Shown here one piece after another: positions 24,675 to 34,844 of a stretch of DNA of 60,000 bases. The number at the start of each line of letters is the position of its first letter. The first letter of the stretch is position 1. The notes under the pieces were generated by a model that made no database searches, was not told the DNA's origin, and saw only the letters and a list, made by a program, of their open reading frames with translations. The position numbers and the translations under genes were made by a program. Location of the stretch: NCBI GenBank assembly GCA_905221605.1, contig CAJNDS010002386.1:126001-186000 (forward strand), read 5' to 3'. This stretch comes from Symbiodinium natans. Lineage: Eukaryota; Sar; Dinophyceae; Suessiales; Symbiodiniaceae.

Positions 24675-25216
24675 GGTGAGCTACCAGCGGGTCGGAAACG
24701 AGAAGACCGGAAGACTGTAGCATAACAAGAAGGCTGCGGAGCCTGAAAGGGGGGGATGCCTCGTTCAGCTTGACCACCCGTTTGCAACGTTGAAGTCGAA
24801 GGGGCATGTGAGGGCCGGGTCGTGCGGTCCAGAAGTGAGCTGAACGTCTTGTGCTGCGGGCGGCCGCAAGTGCTCCGGCGGTGCACATGGCGGGTTTCGA
24901 GTCTCGGGTTGAAAAGTTTCAGGTCTGGTGCTGTCAAGCACCGGGTGGGCATCGTAGCCGACGGCATACACAAAGTTGGGTTTGCTCATGGCTGCCTCCC
25001 TTGCCATGCATCATGGCAGCCTCCTTTCTGCACCCGGGTGGTGTTTTGAAGCCTGGGAGTTGAGGGCATCTAAGGCAATTGTCATCTGCCCTTTGTCAGT
25101 TTTTTAAGACATCGGTCAGTCATAATCGCCCTAGTCTCTGCAACAACAAGCATCATCATCTTTTTCCTCGCCGGGAATGACGTTCGAAACACGGGTGTTG
25201 AAGGCATCTAGGTCGT

Positions 25217-25933
25217 TTGTTTGACATCATATGTGCTCTGCGGCCCGTCGTCTCCCACGAACCAGGAGATTTAGCCCGATCCTGTTTGACATGTGTGCCC
25301 CAGATGGCTCTGTTGCCTGTCACCTCTTCAGTGAGCACTCCAAGGATGCTCGGCATTTTCTGGGGGATTCTCTGGGGTGGCGGCATTGCCGTGCTGGGTT
25401 GGGAGTGGGCGCAGAGAGGTTTGGCGGAAGTCTTTGGGGTGGGCTCTCCGAAACTCCAAACCCGGCGAGTTTCTTTGCTGATTTTCCTGAATGTGGGGAG
25501 CACTTCAAGGAGTTTCGGCGGGACCCCCTGCAGGATGACATCCGGGGGTGGATGCTCGACGGGACCTCCATACTTGGCGGCATTCTCTGCAGAGTTGGCA
25601 GTCCAGGGAGATGCGTTTGCGGGTGATGGTGTGTACTCCAGGATATCAAGCGGGATTATACGCGGGATTCTTTGGGGTGATGCTCGGCGGGGTCTTTTGG
25701 GGGTGGGAACACGAGAGCAGAGGCCTGGGCCGAGAGACCGGGGCAGCACAAACCAAGGTAAGGAACATATCATTCACAACAATCGTGCCCAAGGCCTACA
25801 AGAATACACAACTCCAAACTCAAACATGCACAAGTTTGCGCTTCTGTTTGTCCCTCTCTCCTTCGTGTACGACTTGCTCGAAACGTTCCGCTGGTTCCCA
25901 GACTGTCCGCAAGGGTCTCTACAGGGTCCTTAG
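25217..25933 (+). other. Long open frame over degenerate GGATTCTCTGGGG-type repeats
   Basis: Both strands are open for several hundred bases here (plus 25217-25933, minus 25156-25773), typical of a biased repeat and not of two genes. Related words recur: GGCATTTTCTGGGGGATTCT near 25353, GGCGGCATTCTCTG near 25578, GGGATTCTTTGGGGTGATGC near 25664. The plus-strand translation repeats Gly-Ile-Leu-Trp-Gly. I regard this as a decayed repeat family; coding cannot be excluded. Confidence 0.35.
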
Positions 25934-26033
25934 GACTCAAGGAAGTCCCTCAGGTCTAGGGCAAAACGCGTGCGCACCTTGCAGGCAAAAACCTCCAGCA
26001 TGAACGAAAAGGAGTGGGCGGGGGGGTGGGTCG

Positions 26034-26320
26034 GTGAAGGACGAAGTCCTATCAGAACTTTTGACTCTCGCGGCCGATTCACACAAGCCATTCATAGAGC
26101 TTCATGGAATTTACGACAGGATGACCTTGGAGAAGGCTACTTGGAGCTACTGCAGTGGAAGGGCAAAACTATCACAGAGAGCGCGGAGAAGAGCTCAGGG
26201 AGTACTCATGCAGATGTCGAGGTCGCTGGTGTCATGGAGAGCATGGCCTTTGCAGCTGAGATTGCAGAAGAGAATTGGGCCGGAGACAGGCCGACTAGCG
26301 TTCACGGCTTCGCAAGGTGA
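26034..26320 (+). CDS. Unidentified possible exon(s)
   Basis: A plus-strand frame beginning at about 26034 reads VKDEVLSELLTLAADSHKPF, then IELHGIYDRMTLEKAT. A second plus-strand frame to 26317 reads ESAEKSSGSTHADVEVAGVM, then AFAAEIAEENWAGDRPTSVH. Each looks like genuine soluble protein in its own half, implying an intron or frameshift near 26130-26150. No domain is recognised. It lies about 0.75 kb upstream of the pseudouridine synthase exons on the same strand and could be part of the same gene, but no RluA motif is present. Confidence 0.25.
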
Positions 26321-27064
26321 GACACCCTGCCGTGGCGGCGCATCACCACAGAGAGCGGCAAACGCTTCTAAATACTTTCACTTTTGTCTGGGACTACAGC
26401 GTCCCTTTTAATGCAGCATCTGTACTTTTGCCTTTACCTCTCCGTCAGTTCGCCGGGATCTGCCCGGCACAGGGACTTACAGATGTGTCCGCCTGTCGAT
26501 GAGGAGCTTAACCTGATGTTGCTCATTTGCTGACAAAAAAAACATCTCACGGCTCACATGATCTCGCAATGAAAGGCACTTGAAGGCACTTGAAGCTTCC
26601 GTGCTGTCAACGGGTGCTGAGATGCTCTGCCAGGTCAGAGATTTCTAGTGCAGGCTTGGGGGTTGACTTTTGTCTTGGTGGCACGTGGGCACGTCAGCTG
26701 CGTTCGTTCGGCCTCGAAAAATGCGTGACCTGCTCCTCACGGCACGCACACTCCGGAGGCGACTGGGCAGAGACCCAGTACCAGGTCATAGCAAGTTGGC
26801 AGCATCAAGTGAAAGCACGTTTTGGCACGAGACGTGTCTTCCCGGCCAGCACAGCAGATCGGAGGATTGCCGCCTTCTGAGGCGACGTTTGGATCTGGCA
26901 GCGCAGGCAAATACAGTCTGCTGGTGCGCCCTGTGATGCGTGATGTGCAAGAGGTAGACTTGACCTAGCATCTGGTGTGTTCGAGTTCAAGAAATGTTCA
27001 GAGGATGTACAAGCCTGCTTCGAAGCCTGCGTGTGACAGTGCATCGGCGGTTTGCGTGCGATAG

Positions 27065-27604
27065 ATATCCAAACTCAAGCGCTGCCCGATTTGCTCCTCG
27101 AAGGCCTGTGACATAACTTCGGGTCGGACGCATCAGATCCGTGTACATATGCTGGGAATCTCAGTGTGTTGACGTGACCTGCGAGTGCAGTTGGCTCAGA
27201 CTTCATGTTCCACATTGTGCTAAATTTAGCCTCGTTCTGTCAAGGCAACACTTGGGACATCCACTTGTGTCCGATGACAAGTATGGACATGCTGGGCAGC
27301 TGGAGAAGGACGAGTGTGGGTGCGATTCGATGCAACCACGACATCTCGCAGATGAAGGTCTTGTCATGTGTACGATGCAATCACGTTGTCAGGACAGAAT
27401 GTGGTGTCCACGTCTGTTTCTGCACTCCTTCCGCTTGTGCTTCAGAGACTTGAGGAGCTTTGCTTTCGTTATTTTGCTTGCATGCCGCTCTGGTACGGCC
27501 TTGCCACACGCAGGAACGAAGCGCGAGAAGTTGTTTGCCCACTGCCTCCGGACTTGAAGGCGTTGGACTTTCAGGAATCCATTTCTCGACCCTTTAATTG
27601 TTAG
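27065..27604 (+). CDS. RluA-type pseudouridine synthase, C-terminal exons
   Basis: Pseudouridine synthases of the RluA family isomerise specific uridines in rRNA or tRNA. Three exons join in phase. The first, open from 27065 to 27150, ends SGRTHQIRVH, the family's conserved uridine-binding block. The second, 27245-27451, continues QHLGHPLVSDDKYG and ends MWCPRLFLHSFRL, both family hallmarks (GHPLxGDxxYG and LHAxxLxF). The third, 27514-27604, reads EVVCPLPPDLKALDF and ends at TAG. Intron 1 (94 bp) has a GC donor and joins AT+G to give the Met of RVHM. Intron 2 (62 bp) needs a GA donor. The catalytic motif (HRLDxxTSG with the Asp) should lie upstream; I did not find it, so the gene is incomplete in my model or 5'-truncated. 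The cellular target, organelle or nucleus, is unknown. Confidence 0.75.
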
Positions 27605-29479
27605 AATGTTGATACTCAAGCTGATCCTCAAGCTGACACCTTGGGGAGGCAGCACTGGTCAAGCTTGGTGCTGCGAATGCGGAGGCGCCGTCTTCGGACA
27701 TCCTGCAGTGCCCTCAAGCGCTTTTACAGTTCTACAGGTTCTACAGGCGGTGCTAGGGTCTTAGTAATAATCTGGATGTCATTGACATCATCTTTCAGGT
27801 TTGGCGAGACCTCTTGGCAGCGAGAGGCGCAGCCCTTTTGCCAGAACATGGCAATGCCAAGTGGCAACTATGTTGCAACCCTGCGCTTCTCGTGCACTCA
27901 GATTTTTCGACCCCCGCTGACGGCTTGGCGGCCTGGAACGGAGGCATCGTTTCGGACAGATTTGGGCTTCAAGAGCATGTTAGCAGCTGTGAGGAAGAGT
28001 GGGCTTTCAGAAACAATGCGATTGCACCACGCTTCAAGCGTTCATTGACAGGTGCAGCGGCATTTGATTTCCATGCTCACGGGCAAGGACCAGCTTGGGC
28101 CTTATTGGTGCATTCGCTGCTGCGTCCTTGTTGTAACATATACAACGTATAAACTTAGTTACATAGATACATAGATACACATATATGCATACATTAGAGG
28201 TTTTCAAGACACGGGGGCAGATGATAGAAATGTTTGTACTTGTAGCACATTAGTATGTGGGCCGAACAAGCCGAGTAAGATGTGATCAAGATATTTCGCA
28301 TATTCTGCTTTATCTGCTTGTAAGGGCATCAGGTCGCTCACCGAACAAGACGAACAAACCGAATATGACCGACCTCGTGTAGGCTCCGGAAAACTTTTTC
28401 TGGGCACCGTGAATCTTGAATGCCGGCCCTGAACAAGAATTTCGGCTCACTCAGCTACGCAAGCACCCGCAGCGATCGTCCAAGTTGGCCACCTACTTTC
28501 TGATCACATTCGACACATTCTTCGTCGTCTCATGTTTCATGATATTGCATGGAAGAAACTCTCTGCTGAACCCCTTGTACAGGAATCGCAGACTGCAATG
28601 TTTGGAAATTACAGTGTTGTTAGCAGCATCGCATAGGAAACCACAGCACAAAAACTTCGTCAGAGAATGCCTAAGCCGCACATTCGTCGACATGTGTGCA
28701 GTATCAGTTGGATGTCAAAATTCATTTGCAGAGCTTTAAGTACGGCATCTCTTGCTCTTCCCAACCGTAGAACTTCCCGAGCCTGTTTCGCTCAAGCTTG
28801 AATCGCAACGTCAAAGGTCGTGCAATTGCTGTCGCATATCAAGCGTTTGATAGTTGATTGTTTAGTCTAGCATGAGTACTCATCCTAGCAACTGTCCCGG
28901 TAACATTATTACGAGGCGGGTTGTTTGGTAGTGTTCTTACTTTGACGGGTGTGGGACGTTTGACAGACACCAGTGTAGGCTAGTAGGCTAATGGCATCAG
29001 AGGCTTGGAGGTCAGCTCTTCTGTTTCCTTTAATTCAAGCCGGGTTGATTTTGTTGTTCTAAGACAGAAATCAGGGGCAGCAGGGATGCTTTCTCGCAAA
29101 GTCTCATGTTATAAATTATAAACAGGCCAACAGAAAGGGTGTAGTGGGTGTGCGAGTGCCCAGTACCTTCGGGTTTCTACACACGCCTTGACTAGTGTTT
29201 CTATCCGTCCACTCCAGTTTGCCAGTTTAAAAGGTGCTTTTTCCAGACAGGCTCCATTGGATTGTGAGTTCGAAGTTCAGAAGTCCACCAGTCCACAAGT
29301 CCGCACACATGCATCCATGGCTTGTTAAGTTCAACCCAAATGGCAATACAAGAACCACCTATCACTTGCAATGCCCTTCATATGCCCTGATCTACTCAAC
29401 GAGAGCGCAACAAGTAGCAGGCGGGGGGGGGCGGGGGGGTGGGGGGAGTAGATTTTCCCGAATCCGCTGTTGTTCGCGT
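27605..29479. other. No supported gene
   Basis: 3' flank of the pseudouridine synthase and intergenic DNA. A plus-strand frame at 27814-28140 (it contains GNAKWQLCCNPALLVHSDF) is open but unrecognised. A short ATAGATACAT repeat lies near 28160-28185. Confidence 0.35.
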
Positions 29480-29910
29480 CTCAAAAGTACTGACAGTTGC
29501 AGGGGTGCAATCTTCGCAGCTGCAGCACTTTTGAAGGTGGGCTCGGTGTTGAGGCTTCAAAAGTGCCGACAGGCACATGCCTCATCCTCGTAACTGTCAG
29601 CACTTTCGAGATATGAACAACAATCCAAGCCGCAGAAGTGATGATTGTTCCGAGGACGGCGCGCACCATCTGCCTCATCCGAGCCTCATCGTGAAAAACG
29701 AACGAACCTTCAATTGTGACGGCAGCTACGAGATGTGGGCTGTTTCATCCTCGTGATTGTCGTCGCTTTTGCAGCGTAAGGTGCTGACAGTCAGGAGAAT
29801 GAAACACGTGGTGTGCGCCGTCCTCGTGACTGTCGTCATGTTCCAACTTCGACGCCACAAAAGTGCCGAGAGTTACAAGGTAACTGTCGTCACATTTGCA
29901 CTTCGGCAGG
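29480..29910. repeat. Cluster of related imperfect hairpins (GTGCCGACAG / CTGTCAGCAC family)
   Basis: At least five related words occur in alternating orientation: AAAAGTACTGACAG (29483), AAAAGTGCCGACAG (29560) paired with CTGTCAGCACTTT (29593), TGATTGTCGTCGCTTTT (29753), GTGCTGACAG (29781) paired with GACTGTCGTCATG (29827), and AAAGTGCCGAGAGTTAC (29859) paired with GTAACTGTCGTCAC (29880). The partner of each is often preceded by CCTCGT. The last pair folds as a stem with only a three-base loop. Confidence 0.7.
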
Positions 29911-29927
29911 GAGTTGACGCCTAGAAG

Positions 29928-30492
29928 GAGGGAGAGAGAAGCAGAGAGAGAGAGAGAGAGAGAGGAGGTCTGTAACGCACGCCTTCGGGCGGCCCTCCTC
30001 ACCAGAGGGGGGTTAGGTGCGCAGAAAGAAAGAAAGAAAGAGAGGAGGTTAAGTGCTGGGGAAGGAAGGAAGAGAGAGGAGACGCGGGATTGGGGTGCAC
30101 CTTGGCGCGGGTCTCCGCCATGCCCCAAAGAAAGCAAGAACAAAGAAGAGACAGCCATTCTGACGGGCCGTCCGGAGGCGAGTGTTCACGGAGTCCCCCT
30201 CGCGGGGGGGGGCCATGGGTGCTGGAAGGAAGGAAGGAAGGAAGGAAGGAAGAAGATGTTTTTGGATCAAGTACCAAGCAGATGCGAGGGGGGGGGGGGG
30301 CCCAGCCTTGTGGCACTTGGCCAGTCACCATCGCGACAAGCTCTGATCGCCCTCGTACAACCAGCTTATACAGGCCAGGGGAGTGATCAACCACGCTAAC
30401 GCCCCATGACAAGCGTAGGCAAAGCAACAGACTGACACCTGGGACTCGCGCACCCTTCGGGCATTCTCTGACAGAGAGAGAGAGAGAGAGAG
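29928..30492. repeat. Series of purine microsatellites: (GA)n, (GAAA)n, (GGAA)n, G run, (GA)n
   Basis: GA run at 29943-29966, AAAG repeats at 30026-30042, GGAA repeats at 30223-30252, a G run at 30287-30300 and a GA run at 30473-30491. Purines stay on the plus strand throughout about 560 bp, so open frames here (Glu/Arg/Lys-rich on plus, Ser/Leu/Pro-rich on minus) are compositional. Confidence 0.85.
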
Positions 30493-30789
30493 CTATCAGG
30501 TTTTGATATTTGGCTTCGACTTGGGCAGTTACTTCAAGACGTGGCAAACGGCAGCTTTTGGACCTGTGAGGCCCTTACCTCTCAGCGAGATCAATGCGGA
30601 CACCGAGCTCAAGAGGACCGGGCGATCTTGGGAGTTGTGCTGGCCTTCGGGATGCCGTAGGTGTATGCAACAGAAAAGCACCAACAAACACGAAATGGTT
30701 CCTGTTCATTTCACGTTGTGCGAGAGATTTGTGGTTGGTATCATATGAAGGAATTGATTCCAGAATCTGAAGATCCAAAGTGATCCAAA

Positions 30790-31496
30790 GTGAGGTCTCC
30801 AAAGGCTTTCTGGGTCGTTCATGGTGCCAAAATGATGCTGCCATGTCGAAAGGGCGAAGACAGGTTTGCTTTCAGGATGCGATTTTTCATGTTCAGGGCT
30901 GTTTCTGGGAGGTTCGAGTTTCCCTTTCAGGCTTCTGGACAAGGAGAACTTGTCTTGTATCAACAAGGCCTGGATCGGAAGGAACTGGGATGTGCCTTGG
31001 CAGTATTTGGCACCTCTGAGTTCAGCTCTACCTTGGGTATTGTAGGTAGCTCGACGTACCTCCGTTGGTATCGCTGCTGTGAGTGATTGCCTGAGGTTTT
31101 CGAGGCCGTTCCCTCACCTGAGGATGGGCTTGCAGTGTGTGGAGCCAAGATCGTCTATCGGAACAGGGTGGAGGCTGAAACGATTACCAGCGATAGATGC
31201 TCCATTGAAGGGTTGTTTGAAGCAGCTCTGCATGACGGTGACTTCGGCACGGAAGACATCGTGAGTAGTTATTACAATTCAGTCACGTGAGGCGGCTCCG
31301 CCCACTGGCAGAAGGCTCTGAGCGGCAGCTTGAGCAGCAGATCGAGGCCGAAGGGTCTCCGAGGGCAAGAGACGGCCTTCATCCAAAAACATGGGGGGAA
31401 CTTCCATCACTGGCAGACCGTGTGCACCAAGGCCGTCCGTTCCGAGTGCGAGGAGCTACAGCGGCTCGGGGCTGGGTGACGACAGTCTGACAATAT
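30790..31496 (+). CDS. Unidentified plus-strand frame interrupted by in-frame TGA codons
   Basis: One frame (start positions congruent to 30790) stays protein-like for about 700 bp and is broken only by TGA: GEDRFAFRMRFFMF to LGIVGSSTYLRWYRCC, then TGA, EVFEAVPSPEDGLAVCGAKI to EGLFEAALHDGDFGTEDI, then TGA, HWQKALSGSLSSRSRPKGLR to VCTKAVRSECEELQRL, then TGA. Classic GTGAGT donors coincide with the first two interruptions (31079 and 31261), so at least the second is probably an exon end, not a readthrough. I recognise no domain. The stretch reads as a globular, non-repetitive protein. Confidence 0.35.
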
Positions 31497-32187
31497 TGTT
31501 TGGCAATGGGGTGCAGTTCGCTGCAGTGTGCAATCTGACACTGTCCTCGCTGTGAGGCTAAAGCAGCGTGCCATTGCTGAAGAACAGTGTCTCGGCAAAC
31601 GCAGCCTTGCTACTGTTGTCGCTTTCCAGCACAAGATGCACTGAAACAACTCCTGCGAAGGTATCTACAGGCTGCTGAAATCAAACGTCGGTTTGAAGCC
31701 GTTCCGAGCTTGGAAACTTGTTTGTTTCACCAGCCATCTCCTTGAGGGTGAGGCTGGGAATCGAGGTCAACTCAAGGTCAGTTAGCCCTGGTGGGTGTTT
31801 CTGGTCTAAGGGATGTGTGCGCGCTGCATCTCTCTAAGCTGGTATGCCATTTTGGCACACTGTTTTGCTCAATGTCGTGGCGAGCCCCCTTGGTCGTCCC
31901 GTGTCCCCTGGTTCTGCGGGACCCTTCTTTTTCCTGGGCACCGTCTTTCCTAGGCACGGCGGGCCCCCTTGGTGCGGTCCCTGGCTCCTGTCCTCTGGTC
32001 CCTTGGTCCTCCTCGTCCTTGTCCTCTGGTCTCCGGTCTTGTGCCTCTGGCGCTCGTGCTTGGTAAGCTTGCGTTAAGAAAATGAGAGCTTAGCGCTTCC
32101 AAAGCCCATGTGAGTTCTTTCCAACCCGTCATTGGAAGCACCAAGTTTGCAATGGGGGGTGCACCAAGGAACCGTGGGACAAGGGGG
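31497..32187. other. No supported gene; C/T-rich and G/C-rich stretch
   Basis: Contains a CCCTTGGT/CCTCTGGT-rich segment at about 31885-32045 (words such as CCCTTGGTCCTCCTCGTCCT) with compositional open frames on both strands. Confidence 0.4.
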
Positions 32188-32358
32188 CCGTCACACCCAG
32201 AAAATCAGGGTCACGCCACACCTGGCCCCAAAAAAAGTTCCGCCACACCCTGGAGAAACGAAAGAAAGGAAAGAGTCCTGCCACGCACCTAGGAAACAAT
32301 CGCGTCCCGCCACAGCCAGGAAAGAAATGGCCCACGCCACACCTAGGAAAACCAACAA
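32188..32358. repeat. Degenerate short repeat with core GCCACACCTAGG
   Basis: Six variants in 170 bp: GTCACACCCAG, ACGCCACACCTGG, CCGCCACACCCTGG, TGCCACGCACCTAGG, CCGCCACAGCCAGG, ACGCCACACCTAGG. They are separated by A-rich spacers of 12-25 bases (often AAA...GAAA). The period is irregular, about 28-31 bp. Confidence 0.75.
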
Positions 32359-34093
32359 CACGTAGGGGGAAAAAGAAGGTTGTGAGCCCCTCTCATCCAA
32401 TGTTTCGAGCCATGTTTAACAGTCCTCAGAATTCGGCAATCCTTAAATGAATTTACAACCCCAACAGTAGACTGTTTGGGGAATTAAAGCATCCAACCAT
32501 TAAGTCAAGAGGTTTCGGCCTTTCAGTGAGGCCATTAAGCCATAACATCAATAGTGTTTTTTTAGATGGGCCACGTAGCCTTTCATTTCACCAAAAAACG
32601 CTGTACAATGCTTGGGTGGTCCACACTTGGGTGGTCCACAGAGCCATACAATCATTGAGCCATCACATGAACCACCTTATGAATGTGGCGAAAACTTGCT
32701 GGTTCAATAGCTTCATGGTTTAGTTCAATGGTGCTAGGTGGGGCCCTGACATAGACATGCTCTCAACTAAAAGAGAATGGGCGATTCCCGAAGAGGTAAG
32801 CACTTCCGGGCCCTAAGTGTCCCGGGTCTCAAAAGGGTGCCCCATGGGTCCTCAATTTTTTTTTTGGGGGGGGGGGGGGGGGTGGGTAGCGGTCAAGGGT
32901 TCAAGATGGGGCGTCTTGTCGGGCCCCTAGAAAGTCTCTGGGTTTTTCTTGGGCACGCATCTCCTGACAGGTGAGGATCTTCAAGACGAACGGGGGTGGG
33001 GCAAGCGGTAGGTGTTGGAGTAAAGGTGGGGAAGCACAACGTGCCTGTGACAACCTGAAGCCAACCGGCCAAAGCCGAGGCGAATTCTGACTTGTCATGT
33101 GCAAGCACTTGCAAATTGGTCATGCTATCAGCCTCCGTGCAAGCTGTGCAACATTGAGCTTTCACCTTGTAAGGCTTCAGCCGAAATGAGCTCCTTGCTC
33201 GCGCTCTGCGAGGCCAGCAGGTTTGTCAGGTTTGTGCTGGGCTTTGAGATGCCATTGCTGGATTCTTCGTCCGTGGGGCAAGCAGGACGAAAGCACCGTG
33301 AACGAAGACGCGTTGAATGCTGAAGGAGGTCCTGTATCACTAAAGATGACTGACACGCCCCGCCTCTTTTCACTAGGAGGTTCTTTCTTGCTTAGACCTC
33401 GCTAGGCACCATCCCCGGAATCCACACAGGCCATAGAGTCATGATGCAAGGTCGAGCGAGTGCGGCCAGGCGCACCATCCGCACAGCCAACTGAATCACA
33501 TGCAGACGAGGGCTCCGTTGGTTTGCCAAGATGTTGCCAGGTCGAAGATCAAAGCTTTCGAGCAAGATGTGCATGATGAGGACAGAACATCCAGTCTTTG
33601 GAATAGCTTGTGGCTGGATGTTCGAATTATGTTTGGATGACGACGGGGCCATTTATCCAAGGGCTAACGCCGCTTCCGCCGACCCGCAACAGCCGCCAGG
33701 CTCCAGGCGCGTAGCACACTGAAGGAAGCTCGACCGTGTCATTGCAATGCGTGCGAATCGTGCGGGGGCAGGGTCACGGGGGGGCGGGGCGAGGGTCAGC
33801 GGGAGGGGCTCAAGAAGGCTGGTCGGGTTTGTGGGGGACAAGGTTTAGCATGAAGGGGCAGCGGGAGGGCGCCAAAAGTGGTTGGGGGTGTGTTTTGCGG
33901 ACGGAGAGCGCGTAGGGGAGCCGATACCCCCAGCAGCGACCTGGCAGTGCGTGGTTCTTTGTTGGTCGCAACAAAACGCCGAACCTGGCTCCTGAGCCGA
34001 CATCTGCGTAAAAACCACCAGGCTCCAGGCTGAGCAGTTCGTGCGTGGCTTGGGGGTGGGGGGGGGTCATTAGGGGGGTTCTGGCTCTGGCTG
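32359..34093. other. No supported gene; T/G homopolymers and a 15-bp direct repeat
   Basis: Holds a perfect double CTTGGGTGGTCCACA near 32610-32641, a T9-G20 run at 32849-32882 and G-rich stretches at 33770-33850 and 34050-34075. Open frames are short and unrecognised on both strands. Confidence 0.4.
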
Positions 34094-34243
34094 TGTCTCT
34101 CTCTCTCTCTCTCTCTGTCGCTCTCTCTCTCTCTCGCTCGCTCTCGTTCTTCTGTGAGAAGCGGGCTGGTTGGTGCTTCCGTCGGTCAATTGGTCGGTCA
34201 GTTTGCCGGTCGGTCGGTCGGTCGGTCGGTCGGTCGGTCAGTC
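34094..34243. repeat. (TC)n followed by (GGTC)n microsatellites
   Basis: TC/TCGC-rich run from 34096 to 34152, then CGGT/GGTC tetranucleotides from about 34183 to 34240 including seven uninterrupted units. Confidence 0.95.
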
Positions 34244-34261
34244 ACCACCGTTGTCACGCAC

Positions 34262-34500
34262 AATTTGACTTCCATTTCAAGTATTAGTACTATTAACGCT
34301 GCAATATGACAACGTACTATTACCGTATGATGTACTACGATTAGCACTTGTAACTGTTAGTATAACATGTACTACAACACTGATTCGTATTGCTGCAACT
34401 ACAGTTGCTGTACTACAATTCCGATGGCTATTATTACTTTTACTACTATGGCCAGTTCTCTTACGATTGTGACATATTGTGACTACGATTCTTGCTTTTG
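34262..34500. repeat. Decayed TAC/ACT trinucleotide-like tract
   Basis: About 240 bp of A/T-rich sequence dominated by TACTAC, ACTATTA, TACAAC and TTACTACTA words with no stop-free phase of its own on the plus strand. It looks like an old trinucleotide array that has diverged. The minus strand stays open through it, giving a Ser/Thr/Asn/Val-rich peptide. Confidence 0.5.
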
Positions 34501-34844
34501 TTGGCGCGTGCTGCGCTTCTGGCTTCGCCGCTGTTGCGTGCTTCGGAGCCGCTTTGGCGCTTTGAGCTGTTAAAGGCACTTCGATTGCGTTGTAGAGGCC
34601 TGTAATTGAGGTTCCTTCGTGCTTGTCGGATGTCCGTTCGAATGCGCTTTGGGTGCTTGCGAGGTTTTGGAGATTTCTGTGTGCGTGTCGGGGGCCGTTG
34701 GGCACCGAGCTCTCTTGAAAGGTGATCTCAGGGGCATCTCGGAAGCTTTTGACGGCTTTGTGAGGCGTTTTCGCAGCTTTCAGTGCCCTGGCGGTACCTT
34801 CCACGCGTGGAAAAGAAAAGTCTTGTAAGTACCATGTTACCATG

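Noticed and set aside
25156-25773. A 205-codon minus-strand open frame opposite a 238-codon plus-strand frame
   Set aside because: Mutually overlapping open frames over a repeat; Pro/Arg-rich, no motif.
31845-31862. GCCATTTTGGCACACTG as a possible relict of the dinoflagellate spliced leader
   Set aside because: Only about 10-11 bases agree with the leader core as I remember it, the following GCTCAAG is missing, and no retrocopied gene follows.
33392-33652. Minus-strand FDLRPGNILANQ as a kinase catalytic loop
   Set aside because: The HRD/DLKPxN pattern is not matched (Asp-Leu-Arg-Pro-Gly-Asn only), and no other subdomain is nearby.
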